The notes below the pieces were generated by a model. The model was given only the letters and a program-made list of their open reading frames with translations. It was not told the origin of the DNA and ran no database searches. A DNA stretch of 64,000 bases. Origin: Synchiropus splendidus (lineage: Eukaryota > Chordata > Actinopteri > Syngnathiformes > Callionymidae). Location: the NCBI RefSeq assembly GCF_027744825.2, contig NC_071347.1:9609501-9673500 (forward strand), read 5' to 3'. A program made the position numbers and the translations under genes. This document shows positions 12,501 through 25,200 of the stretch, one piece after another. How positions within the stretch are numbered: the first letter of the stretch is position 1; each line of letters starts with the position of its first letter.

Positions 12501-15500
12501 TTACAATACACCTGCGGTTTGAGGGAAGCCACCGAAGGCGTCCATGAAGTTCATTTTATCTGTAAGTGACTCTGCATGCATTGTCAGTCCAGTGTCACTC
12601 AGTGTCAATGGCAAACCCTTGTCCTGTGTGACTAGACAACTGGTGAAGGATCCGTACAGATCCAAGTCAATATACATCCCTCCAGACAGCAGCTGTCTCT
12701 TGTACTGATCCAGTCGCATGATGACATCTTGCACTGAAGCGCCACTGCTGCTCACCCAGGAAGGAAACAAGATGGTGCTGGAGAGCTGTGATGGCAGGGA
12801 CTGGTAGTGATGCAGCTCCAGCTGACAAGAAAACCTGTAACAGGTACGACCAACTCAAGGAACGGTGTTGAGGATTAACATTTTATAAAGGTTTTAATTG
12901 TGTATACATTAATGTTACAACACGATTCAATTGCTTTTTAATTATCAAAAATGTCATTGATAGTAATGAGCTCAAAGGAACAGCAGGTGGCAGTAATTTA
13001 CTAGAGCCACAATGTTGTCCTCTCTTATATTAGATCAGATTAAAATACCTTATATCAATATCTTGTGAAAAGTGTTTCTCAATGTTCAGAATTATATTGC
13101 TATGAGATAAAACAGACGAACCCTTGACACATTCTTTGATAAAAAATGTTTGTTAATTTTTTTTTTATTTGTTATTTATGACTGGAAAAGTAAGTGCTTC
13201 ATTGAGATGAGATAAATAGTCAATTTTGTTTTCCACCTCCACTTTTAAAAAGTTGACCACTGAATAAAAATCTTGTTTGTTTAATGGAACACTTTCGAAT
13301 AAATACATGTCACATTGCTTAACAATTCATGATACACATGTATTTTAGAATAAAAATAAATAAATACAAAAATGTACTTGATAATAATATTTTCATCCAT
13401 TCATTCACTTTCTGCAGCTTTTGCTGTCTAGGGTTGTGAGCCAATGTTGATCAAAAGACTCACGATTATTGTTTCTTTTTGCAACATCTGATTCCCAAAC
13501 AAAAATTTGTTTTTTGATATTGTTGAAATTTTTGTTAGCATGTACAGCTTGCTTTTAAAAAATGTCTCTCATTGTTTCTTAAATTATAGCGGTCAGTAAA
13601 AAATATGATACATCAAATTTAGAAGACTTCTGGCAGAATGTGTTACGTTTTCTCATTCTGCTGTCATTACATAACTATATTCCCACAAGGTACCTGATAA
13701 AGCTGCAGGTTTAAGTGTCTGTGTAGGAACTCACCTTGCAGAAACGTGCTCTATAACAATTCTGGATGTTTGTCGGAGAACGTGCTGTAAAATTTTTATA
13801 ATCTGCTCCCCAATCCAGCCGACATCTTCCGGCACATTGGGCAGCCACTCCACAAGCCTTCAGGAAAGAAGGGAGAAGGGAGTGGACAGATTGATGTGGG
13901 AAAACTGTTGACCACAATCCTCTTCATAGCCGCAGCAAGTCTCATCGTTCAGCGAGTCCTCCCTAGTCCCCAGTCCCAAACCGCTTCACGGCCACATTTT
14001 ACCAAATCCCTGAAGCTTTTCTTGTCTCTTCTTATCTCCATCATCCCTGTTTCTCCTCACCATCCATCCAAACCTGCTGCATCCCGCCTCCCTTAATTTG
14101 TCTTCACTCTTTTCTACATGAACTTGTCTCCATCTTTTCCACCCTGCCTGCACTCTCTTCTTCACTTGCCTTGATCTCTGTCCTAATATCCCAAATACAT
14201 GAAGCTTTCTGTTTTTCATCAACACTTCTACTGAGGTTCATTCTTCTTCATACCAGCTCATCCACCAGCTTCAGTCCTCATTATTCCCTCGATAGACCAC
14301 TATATCATCAGCAAACACAAGGATACTCCTCCCTAACCTCATTTGTCAGTCTGTCCAGAACAACAGTAAATAAGAACAGGATCACAGCAAACACCAGATC
14401 TGTACTGCTCTTCCTCAACATGACATCATAGTGCTGCTCTCTGATGATGATGATCTTAGCTTGACCTCAACACCGTAACTCAAAAACTTTACAGAAGGTT
14501 TGTTTCATGGCAAAATGAGCACAAATATCAAACAGTTTCTCAGCGGATTTTCAACTCTTGAACCACATATTAATAAAATAGCAAAGAACCTGAGAGTCAA
14601 GGACAAAGCTGACTCCACCGGAAGAGTGTAGGGGAGCATCATGGCTGAGGCCACCCTGACAGGAAGCAGGTTGCTAAGCGACCGCCGCAGAGTTTGCCTT
14701 TCCACACAGGCCTTAATCAGAGCTGTTGACCAAAACAAGAAAGACAACAGTGTCACCACAGGATTTCATTCGATTCGGAAACTTGCAGATGCACATTTTA
14801 CCTTGGTGCACATACGGGGGAAGGTGTTTGCTGATATGCTCATCGACGAGGTGATCTGAATGAAACAATGGCGATCCTTTGTTTTCTGGAAGCAGCTGCA
14901 CCCCTTCTTCTTGGCTTCTATTAGGAACGCCAAAAACATGATTTCCTTCGCCAACAGTGAATAGCGGTTGGTCGCTTTGTGGCCCGTTGAAGTCCAGCAG
15001 GCCTGAGTCAAAAGACAAAGATCTTGTATGTTTTTGTAGAGCATTGAGTGACTTCACCTATCACCTCCTCACTTCCATACTTTCCTCTTAAATACTAGCT
15101 TTCCTTTGGGAATCCTGCAACTCTCGAGGTACTGGACTGACTTTAATCCTTACAAACTACTTAACTGTAATTATTGTTATTTTCGTTGGTTTCTTGCTTG
15201 CTTCTGCATACGCGAATACGTTATGCGTGTCGCCATAGCGACCTCTGCTGGCTATTTTGGTTCTAAACACTGACAGACAATACGAGCGCAAAGGGATGTA
15301 TTTACAAAGGATAAATCAAATCCTTATCTTAAAATGCATAAATGAGTTGTTTATGCTGATCAACTTGACATGTTTATGTCTTATTTTTACTTTGAGTAGA
15401 GATGACTCTTACCGTTTCTCTTTAGAAAGTGCAGAGCATCATCATAGCCCTGTTTACACATGGCTTGTAGAACCTGCAAACAAACAGCCATCTTATTCCG

Positions 15501-17316
15501 CTGATCTTGGGTCACTGGAGGTTATTCGTAGAGCTATTGATTCTTGTTGTAAATAATCAACCATGTGACCAACCATGGGTTCTGGAGGGAAAAAAGCCTT
15601 GGAAACTCTGTACAAGTTGCTGAGAGTGAAGCGAATGCTTGTGTTGGTGAAACGGAGCTCGTGTAGGTTGCTCGACGTGTCCCGTGGGCAGATGTCGCTC
15701 TCGCCACAGAATGGGGAAACTGTGATGGTGTTTTTTAGCTCATACTGAGGCAAATTGTCAGAGATTCCTCCATCGACATATCGCTGCAGGACAAACAAAA
15801 ATGAATATGTCATGAACAGTAATGTAAATTAATCAAAGTACAACATACAAAAAGTTCATGTCACAGACAGAATTAATTGATGGCGGTTTATGTATCTGTA
15901 CTGGCAAATACACCAATATGTTGACACTCTTTGAGTGATGTTGAGAGTTTGTTCCTAGTGCTGATGGATTTTGAGCCACAGAAAGTGAAAAAAGCTAAAT
16001 GTAACGTCTACTCGTACAGGCAAGTAAGCTGTTAATTCTTAAACATACTGGAGGCCTGAGAGGAAGGGAGGGGGCTTTGTTGTTGCTCAAAGTTTATTTG
16101 AACAAAACCTTTGTGTTGAGCATGTGACTGGTGAGCAATACAAGTTCAAACATGTTTTCGAGGAAGGGGGGGTACCAAGAGTGGGTGGCCCTTTTAGAAT
16201 GATTGAAAGGAAACAGATGAAGAAATGAGGGAAACTGAGTTGAACGATTTACGAAAAGCAACCATATATACTACAACAAATAATGATTAACTGGTATTCT
16301 GAGAAATTGGCTTTGGGTAAAAATCTCTATATTGATTCCTGCAGATCAGTCAGGGTAAAAAATGTGACGTGCTTACCACTCCTTGAAGAATTGGCGGAAT
16401 AAAGCCGCAATACACAGGAATGTAGGCGCTGCACACACAGGCCTAAGAGAGGAGACAAACAAAGGCAATAACATTTTACAAACACACATAATCTGAAAAC
16501 AAAAAGTAGAACATTATTTGAAGTCACATATCTGTATCTAAGTTTTCAAAATTATAACCACATTTTTTTTTTATCATTTACATATTCTTCGGAAACTTGC
16601 TGTGCAAACATCCAGTATTTTAATTTCTGGCGACTATTTTACATGAAAACACGGCACACACCTGCACCAGCTCTTCTTTGCTTTTGAAGCGTGACACCAA
16701 GACATTCTCTCCATCCATCACTCTGGTCAGAGAGATTCCTAACCTCCCAGTTGCCCGCACGTGACAGTCGGCTGGCAGGGTCCGTCGCAACATAAAACGA
16801 AATATCTTCATCAGGTTAAAAGATGGATGCATGGGTCCGAGAAAACGCTTCCTGGCCTCTTTGGCAACATTGATGATACCAGCACCTGTCTCTCCTGTAG
16901 AACCAATCAAACGAACAAGCAAAAAAGACATAATTGGAAAAATTGCATAAAAGAAATTTCCCATTATTCAGTTCAATAACAAGAAGGCTGTTTTGTAAAT
17001 TATTATTTGTTGTAAGTTGAACAGTTGAAACAGAAGTAGTAATAGTTGTATATTTACATTTTTTGTTTGTTTGTTTTCTTCTTTTATTTTTTTTTTTTTT
17101 ACATAGTTGAACATGTTTTGTAAAATGTTACTTACCTAGACACACTTCAGTGACCAAAGCAGTGGCAGTGAGCGCTCCAGCTGATGCTCCATAAATGTTT
17201 CTGGCGTTATGAACCAGGAAAGGCGCCTGTTCCAGCAGGCAGCTGGCGACACCGACGTGGTAGATCCCCAAGAAGCCGCAGCCCGCAAACGAGATGTTCC
17301 AATCTAAAGGAAACAT
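12501..17316 (-). CDS. pnpla2: Adipose triglyceride lipase (patatin-like phospholipase domain-containing 2)
   Basis: ATGL catalyses the first step of lipid-droplet lipolysis, triacylglycerol to diacylglycerol plus a fatty acid. Nine minus-strand exons join without a break: 17136-17316, 16662-16894, 16377-16442, 15574-15783, 15413-15473, 14802-15002, 14590-14722, 13735-13857 and 12501-12834. They sum to 1542 bases, or 513 residues plus stop; human ATGL has 504. The patatin domain shows the glycine-rich loop GCGFLG (residues 12-17), the nucleophile elbow GASAG with Ser45, and the partner Asp164 in YVDGG, so the catalytic dyad is intact. Later segments such as [17 protein letters not shown] match ATGL closely. 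The start [13 protein letters not shown] aligns with the family amino terminus. The tail around residue 415 is diverged from mammals. A LINE fragment lies in the intron between exons 7 and 8. Confidence 0.95.
13986..14440 (-). mobile_element. Decayed non-LTR retrotransposon (LINE) reverse-transcriptase fragment
   Basis: Minus-strand frames, interrupted by stops and shifts, contain FADDI at 14301-14315, the reverse-transcriptase catalytic box. About 150 bases further on comes [15 protein letters not shown], typical of the region after the thumb in a LINE family abundant in fish. The upstream words [10 protein letters not shown] also fit. It lies in the intron between pnpla2 exons 7 and 8, in the same orientation as the gene. 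It is clearly dead. The clade is not resolved by eye. Confidence 0.75.
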
Positions 17317-17703
17317 AACTGAACTAATACGAGACTAACGAGACTTGAATTTAGCTCTAGTCGTCAATTTGATCAAAATGGGTTCGACTATGACGTCACT
17401 GTGAAGTTAGAGAGCTACTGTTTTTATTAGCTAACTGTCGACGCTGTTATGTCCTCGTTGAAGCGTTGATTCACTCCAAGTGAAAGAATCCAAGTTGTAT
17501 TTACAAAAAAAAAAAAATCCAATCTGGAATATAGAACAACGTGGCACAGTACTTCAGCTTGTTTTTATTTTGACGCCAACGTCAGAGAAGGCGGAAATGC
17601 GGTCCTCCTATCACAGACTGCAAAGTACACATGGTTGAAGACGCTGGCCAATCAGAGAGCGAGCCGCCGGCACACCAACAAACTCAACCCTCTATTGAGG
17701 GCA

Positions 17704-17770
17704 GGGGTCAGCGACCAGCTGCTTTGGGGCCACATGTGACTCTTCCCACACATTGGGTTGGTCTGTTTTT
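17704..17770 (+). repeat. Partial hAT-like terminal sequence
   Basis: The stretch CAGGGGTCAGCGACC followed by 'ggggccacatgtgactctt' resembles the left end of a common vertebrate hAT-type element (CAGGGGTCAGCAACC...). No matching inverted right end was found within the next kilobase, so this copy appears truncated. Confidence 0.4.
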
Positions 17771-18666
17771 TGACATGAGGGAAAATAGCTTATTCTTGTT
17801 TGTGGCTTAATGCAGCATTTTATTTTTTTGTAAGGACCACATTAGATACACTACTGGCTTTAGGTTACTTAAGGTGAAAATAAGTATTACATTTAAAGAA
17901 AACAAATGCCTTGAAACATAAGTTTAACATGGCGCAATACAATAAAGATTGAAAGTAGGTAAGTTAGTCATAGTATAAACAATCCATTTATAAAAAGGAA
18001 AATAAAGTACAGATGCAAATTTCAATTAAGATTGTGAAATGAAAACAATAGTTGTGAACAGACATATTTATTACAAAAAATACAAAATAACCTTAAAAAT
18101 CAGAAACCATATTGGAAAACTTTTACTATGTTTACCATGTTAATGACCCAACAACATCAGTGATTAGTTAGTTCTCTTTGTAGCTTTGTTTTCCTACTCC
18201 CATGTTGCCGGGAGTTATTTCATCCATGTTTCTGATGAAATCTGTCAGTGAACAGGGAAGCCGTTTTGTAATCTTCACCACAAGTTTCTTCTTAAACATG
18301 CATCGTTTAATCAAATTTGAGCATTTAAGCGTTGATTGTATGAACATAGCTTTTTAAAACTAGTCTTTCTTAACTCATCAAGTTATTCTTTCAATTCTTG
18401 AAATTTCAATGCTTCAATAAATAAATAAATAGATGAATAAGTAAATAAAAATAAAAACAAGAAGATGTTATTCATATTATTTACTGTGAATCAGTACTGC
18501 TAATCTGATTTGAGCAGGATAACATTATCCCAGTGACCCAGTTTTAATGTTGAGTGGCCATTTGTTGTCTTGTTTTTGCGTCTAAAAAATGTGCTTAATT
18601 TTAAACACAAAAAATATGTGTTCATAAATGTAATTTTGAAAAAATAAAATTGTCATTAACTCAAAG

Positions 18667-18702
18667 AAACTGGTTTGAATCTCTAAACTGGTTTGAATCT
18701 CT
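18667..18702. repeat. 18-bp direct tandem duplication
   Basis: The 18-base unit beginning AAACTGGTTTGAATC occurs twice back to back with no mismatch. It is a simple recent duplication in the pnpla2/pidd1 intergenic region. Confidence 0.9.
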
Positions 18703-19267
18703 AAATATTAACATAGAGAATTGACACAATCCAGCAACATAATTACATTATAATAATAAATGTACAGACCACTGTTTTCAAGACACGTCCATCCGTTCGT
18801 ATCTAGAAAACAGGAGTCCTCAGTACATGCCAGAATTCTAAAGAAAAAGACTGAAATGCATGACAAAATAAATTCGAGGTAGACAGCGGCACCAACTGGT
18901 TCCTCAAACTACTACAGCCACTACAGACCCGCCACTGGACGCAACTTTAGCGGCGCCTTTTTTTGTAGCGCTTGTTTTGTTAGACAGTGCAAACCATAAG
19001 GGCGGTGCTTCTCGGCTTTGCGCTCATTTCTTCTAGATATGTCACTACCGCTTTAACGCTAAGACAAAACGAGCATCTCCCCGTGACGTTTACTGGCTCT
19101 TTCAAAAACAGTGCCATGAGGAAGTGAGAAAATCTGAAGTCAAGCTTGTGGTAAGGTGAAGTTAGCTTAACTCATTTACTTCTACGAACATGTCGTAGCA
19201 CGGCACGATCAACGTTAAAAAGAAAGGGTTGTACGGTACTTGAAGGAAACGTCCAAGTGTGTTCTCC

Positions 19268-22200
19268 ATGAAGACAAACGACGATGATCCAGCATCGGAT
19301 GATAGAGATGGAGAGAGAGCAAAAATCGAAACGACAGACGGATACGAGGAGGGCAGAGTGGAAAAGACAATCAAAAGTGGAACGCCAGACTTGTCTTTGG
19401 ACTTGGTGGATCATCTACCTCGGGAGGAAGTGGCCTGTCAGATGGACGTCATCAGAAGAATGTTAGCGAAAGCCAGCGTCCAACAGTTCGATGATGATGT
19501 GGAACAAGATGAGGTACCTGTCTCCCCCTGCAGTCCCGCGAGCACCCGCGTGCCTTCAACAACGAGCTTTACATCCTCAAACGTCCCCCTTGATATGTGC
19601 TTCACTTCGTCTTCGTCATCTTCTCCCGTTGTGAGTCTGAGTCCTCCGCTGCCCCCGTCCAAGGACCTCTGGTCAGTGCTGACCCAAACCAGTTTGGTCC
19701 TTGATGTGTATCAGGGCGGTGCAGGTGCCCTGACTCAGATTTGGAGTTGTGTTCCCGAGGATCTAAAGGGCATCAGGACTGTTAGACTCGGCTCTGAGGA
19801 TCAACCAGGGCTGGACAGTGCTTTGTCTGTCCTTCCCAATCTAACGCTTCTAACCTCAGTGTCTATCCGAGGTAATTTTCATGAGACATCTATTGTTATC
19901 CAAACCTGCACGACTTCTGACTCCCTCTCACATTTTCTTCTCCAGGAAATCGTTTCCATGACTCACAGGGTGACCCCTTACCCGGCCTGCTTACATGCTT
20001 GCCGTCATCGTTTTCACGCCTTTCACTCCTGGTGCACTTGGATCTCTCCTTTAACCAGCTCTCCTCCCTGCCAACCTGTTTGCTCAGCCTACCTTTGCTG
20101 TCCACCTTGCTCCTCTGCTGCAACCGCCTTGCAGCTTTGCCTCATGATATTGACAGGCTGTCCAGCCTCACCTCTCTTTCTGTCATGGGAAACAAACTGG
20201 TCTCTCTCCCTCCGAGTCTGGGTGCGCTGAAAGCGTTGAAGACACTTTGCGTTTCAAATAACCATCTCCAGCAACTTCCGAATGAAATTGGCGGTCTGGG
20301 AGAGCTGACCACGCTGGATTTGTCCAACAATAATCTAAAGCAGCTGCCAGAGACCATGGGTAGGTGTTCAACTGTGAGCTGAATTTGAAATTTAAACTGA
20401 TCAAAGTTTTGCTGTCAGGCTCTCTGTTGTCGCTCAGGAATCTGGTCATCAGCAGCAACAACCTCCGCCAGGTCCCAAACTGTCTGACTAAGTTACCTCT
20501 TTTGAAAATGGACACACTTGACAATCCATTAGGAAAACCACCAACGCCTCCTCCCCTTCCTCCGGCCAAATGTAAGACTATTTGTTATTCAAATAATCTT
20601 TAAATCTTCTTTTCACTTTCACTTTTATGTAATGCAGCTCCTTTATTTGCAGTGGAGGTGGAAACTAAAATTCCAGAGTGGCATGTCCGATTTGATGAGC
20701 ACAGGTACCTTCTGTTTTTAAGGATTGCTGGAATAAAACAGTATGTATTGCATGTTCAGTAGCGTGAGGTTAGGGTTAGTTCAACAATCATACAGAAGTG
20801 GTGTTTTTTGACAAATAAACAATGCTTCTGCTTGCTTCTAGTTTCAGTGTCACGTCTGCAGGGTGTCATGTTTTCCTCCCTGGAGGCTCGGAGCTACTGT
20901 TCCCCCCTGGATGCCTGCAGACAACCACAGAAGTCAACTGGGCTGAAAAAAGGCCCTACAGAAAGTTGGTCCATCTTCAGGAGCACGAAATTCTACTCAG
21001 TCGTCCGCTGGAACTTCAGCCACATGGAATTAAGTTTCTAAAAGTAAATAAATTTGTATTGTTATTTGTATTGTTTGTGTGTTTTTGGCTCTCATTGTGA
21101 GTCGAATCATTGCAGCCAGTGCAAGTGTGTGTGTCCCATCGTCGGGTAAAAAAAAGGGATGTTGTCGTTCGGCGGTTCGATGGGCAGTCATGGAGCACCC
21201 TCCCAACTGTTCGGAAAAGAGGAAGCGAAGGTCACAGCAGTCACCCCGGAGGTCGTCCTGCCAGGGTAAAGTATAAAGTGGTTTTTTTTTTGGTTTTTAA
21301 GAAAACTAACAAATCTTTGATCTCTCTGTTGATCGTTTCTTCTGTATTTAGCTCGCCTGCTGCACAGTTCTTCAGTTCTCCTGGTTCATGGCTGTGGCTT
21401 GTCCAATGAAGGACACATGCTCTTTGACTGCGGAAAAAAACCTTCTGGTATCTTCCTTTCACCCTGGAATCAAGCTTCACTTCTTACCGGACTCCACGAT
21501 TGAACAACGAACTATAACTTTAGAGGTAGGCATGCTGCTGGACTGTCTGTGGTATCATTTAGAACGGTGGTCTCAAACTTGCAGCCATTTGTGGCGCACA
21601 GGATGCAGCTCCATGGCCCGCCACTTGGTGTCCACTATGGCATGAGTGCAGTGCCTGAAGGGCAGTCTCTTTTGTCCAATATGAGTTCGAACACAACTAC
21701 GGTACATTTTCAACATTAGAACTGAATATTTTTATTTTTATTTATTGTCATTTGGAATCATCGATTCAATGATATAATCCATTAAAGCCACTGAGACACG
21801 GCATTTAGCCTATCTTACTGTGTACATCTCAGGCCAAGTCTTACCTAAAAATCAAGAGCTTTAATTCACAACAAAGATATTTAGTTTGATTTTGACAACA
21901 TGATTAGATGACTTCAGCGGAGGAAAACAAAACATACAAACTGAGGGGTGGTGTAGCCTTTCAGCCCTGCAGTGCATGCTGGGACACCTCAAGACAGTAA
22001 AGCTAACACAGTAACACAGTATTTATGACTGGCACCAAGAGGATCTGTCACAATCATCCACAAGCCAGTACATCAAATTATTATAAAGAAATAAACAAAT
22101 TTATTTGATTGATTTAATATGCTTGTGGGTTTGATTCCCTCCTGTCTTGACTCTGAACCACTGCTGCAGCCTGTGTGAGTGCCCATCTTCACCCGCTGAC

Positions 22201-25200
22201 CTCCTGTCAGCTCACTCTGTGCAGACACAGCTCCGATATGCCATAGTTGAATGAGGAAAAATGAAGCTTTTCTTGGTCTTCAACTGGTTTTCATTCAAAC
22301 ATATAAGTAGATTCTAAAACAAATGTATTTCTAACACTGTTAAATAAGTACATTCTCGTTAATTATCCAAATGGATTTGTTTACAAGTGCAAACCACAGG
22401 GGTCAATGTGACCCACCCTCACTTGATTTAGAACTTGTTGGTTTTGATAGATCTTTCTTTGTAGGTGGTAGATGTTGCTGTGCATGAGGTGCAGGACCTC
22501 TGTGGTGACCCTGGCGTCAGCGTCAGCCCCCTGCTTTGCCTCTCGCAGTCGTCCAGTGCTGACTTCCTGCGGCCAATCAAAGTTCAGCTGCCTTTACCAC
22601 CTGGGGTTACAGGTAAATATCACTCCCAAATGTTGAGTCACACCCATATTAAAGTGAAGCAACCGTCGGATGAGACACATTTGGCGCTATGGAAAGATGA
22701 TTTGCATGCAATGAGCATTTTTAAATGGCGGCTCACAAAACCAAATTTTTGAGTTAGTCCGGTTCTTGCTCTAGTTCTAGTTTTAAAATGCACGTAAACA
22801 GTTTAACCCGATGACTGAACAGAAATTTGAATTTCTCTGTTATCAATTATACCGTAACATGTTTTTCTCTTTAGGGCGAACACTTGAACAGCCACAACAG
22901 AGGTCTTGTTTACATGTGCTCCATGGTGATCCTGTTGCCCAGACCTGGATAGATATCACTTCCTCTGTGTCTCTCACTTTTGACCACCTATATGCCTTTT
23001 TCTACATCACACATTTTTCCTGGTGAGATATCCGTCGCATTCAAGTTGCTTTATACCCACAAGGTTGATGTGTCTAACTTTTTCCCAGGTATTGGTTGTG
23101 GTACACCACCAAGACCAACGTTTGCGGGGTGGTTAGAAAAATATATCAGAAGTTAAAACTATTTAAAGTCCAGTTCCTTGTCCTCCAGCGGAAGAGTGAC
23201 CCATTTCAAGTCTTGGTGCAGTGTTTACCTTCCAGCAAGGTTTGTGAAATTGAAAAATTAGGACTAAATTACTGTAGATGTCATGATCAAAAAGATGTGT
23301 ACTTCAAAGAATTTTCTTTGCCTAGGTGGAAAGCAGACTGCAGTCGCTGTCTCGGAAATATGATGGACCCCAACCCACAGACCAGTGTGGCCTACTGGAG
23401 GGAGAACAGTTCTTTGCTGGCTTTGAAAAGGGCTTAGACATCAGCTCAGGTCTAAAGTCCTCTTTAAGGCTTAACTTTGCCACATACTTTCTACTCCCAA
23501 TTCCCCAAGTCATATGTTGCACAGTAATGTATTTACTTTTGTGTTGTACACTCCAGACCGACCGGACTGCATGGAGGGCAGACTCAGTTTTGTGTTCTAC
23601 TCCAGCATGGATAATGTCAAAGAGATTTGCATCTCTCCTGCAGAAGGTGTGGCTGTTCCTGTGAGGGGACAAGTAAGATGATGATTTATCCTGTTTGGTT
23701 GGAGTAACACAATTATACAGTATATTAGTGTTTTGAGGAAAATTCAAATTTATGGTAGATTTCCGCACCTTACTCACTGAAGGCAGAGTAGCTTACTCCT
23801 TTGTTACACTGTTATTACTGTTTATTTTTGCCTATTTATTCTTTGAAAGATTATAGTGACATATCTGTTATTCTTTACTCATATGGGGCAAATGCACATG
23901 ATAGAGGGAAGCATTCAAGCCTATTAAAGAATGCTTCATTTGACTGAGGAGGAAAATGCAGAAGTTTACCATACTTATCAAATGACGAATTCCACAGTAT
24001 AATGACGTGTATACTTTGTATAGACACCTTAGCTGATGTCGATGGATGTTTGATACTTGAAATCATTTAAGAATTGCTCAAACAAGCTGATCATACATGT
24101 CAACATTGGGCACACACAAACAAGTTGGAATTCTGTTGCAGGTCTCTTTTTATCGAGGAGAGATGCCTGAAGATCTGCCAGAAGAAGTATCAAGAACGCG
24201 CCGAGGGCCCGACAATCAATGGCTAGCAACTTTACCACTTAAACTACCGGTTAGTCGTGTGTACGTTATTGCTTTCCATAAGGCAATTTCCTTTTGTGTG
24301 GGAAGTTTCTGTGGTCCCATCTCCGTTCCTAGGGTTAGGAAGAATATAAATAAGTATATTTAAGCAGTTATATTTGATTGTTTTATGCACAGAATTACTT
24401 ACCTGCTGCTCTTTCTTGTCAGGCTGTGAACTCAGAGAACAACTACGTAATGGAAGAGTTCCAGCGTCCTCTGAACCTCGGGGACCCTGAGACCGGCTTC
24501 CTGACAGAAACTAACCTTCTGACCATATCTCATCGGATTGGACCGGACTGGCGTGTTATCGGACTCAACCTTGGCTTAAGCTACCAGGAGTTGAACCGCA
24601 TGGAATACAGATACAAGTATGACACAGTTGTCCTTTTGATCCATCTGGCTAGGTACACACGTGCTAGGACACATCACGGTAACTCATCCACTGATGGGGT
24701 GGTGAGACAACAATTTAATAGTCCATTATTGTCAACTAGTCGTTTAATTCTTTACTTTATTGTTCAATCGGTCACATTTTACATATAATACATGATATTT
24801 TGAAAATCAATAAATGCAAAGGAAGGTAAACTTTGGTTTGATGTGAAGAGGTTTTTCTGAAAAGTCATTAAATCACTTGGGTTTCGAAAGAGTCAATATT
24901 TAGATAGAGAATAGAAATATTTTATAAAAATACAGTTTTTCACAGTGTATGTTCAAGCAGATGCCATTGGTTAGTATAAGAAACCACCCAAATATTGCGA
25001 TATTAAAACTTAACTTCAAAGATAAAAGGCACTGCCTTATGTTTATTTTTCAAATGTGCCATTGACCTTATGAGGACCGGCAGTTAAAAGAGTCGCATGG
25101 GAGCAGAATTCCATTTTAATGTCCTATATTTGCTTTGGATGAAATACGGCGTGTCTGTAATCCTAATAACGTGATTCGAATCAGTCTGGCGTGACACCCA

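Larger units (their letters stand above)
17317..19267. promoter_or_regulatory. Divergent pnpla2 / pidd1 intergenic region
   Basis: About 1.95 kb separate two divergent start codons, so promoters of both genes should lie here. Near 17,575-17,690 there is a GC-richer block with a CCAAT box (CCAATCAG at about 17,650). Near 18,900-19,100 a second richer block precedes pidd1. Between them is A+T-rich DNA with a partial hAT-like repeat and an 18-bp tandem duplication. A near-consensus p53 half-site lies at 19,186-19,195. No rplp2 exon is visible, although that gene sits here in human. Confidence 0.5.

Noticed and set aside
17299..17316. Possible splice acceptor (TTTCCTTTAG) just inside the pnpla2 start
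   Set aside because: Direct translation from ATG 17,316 gives MFP...WNISFAGC, matching the ATGL amino terminus, so no upstream coding exon is needed.
19259..19267. GTG at 19,259 as a pidd1 start extending the frame by three codons
   Set aside because: Vertebrate genes rarely start at GTG, and an ATG lies in frame at 19,268.
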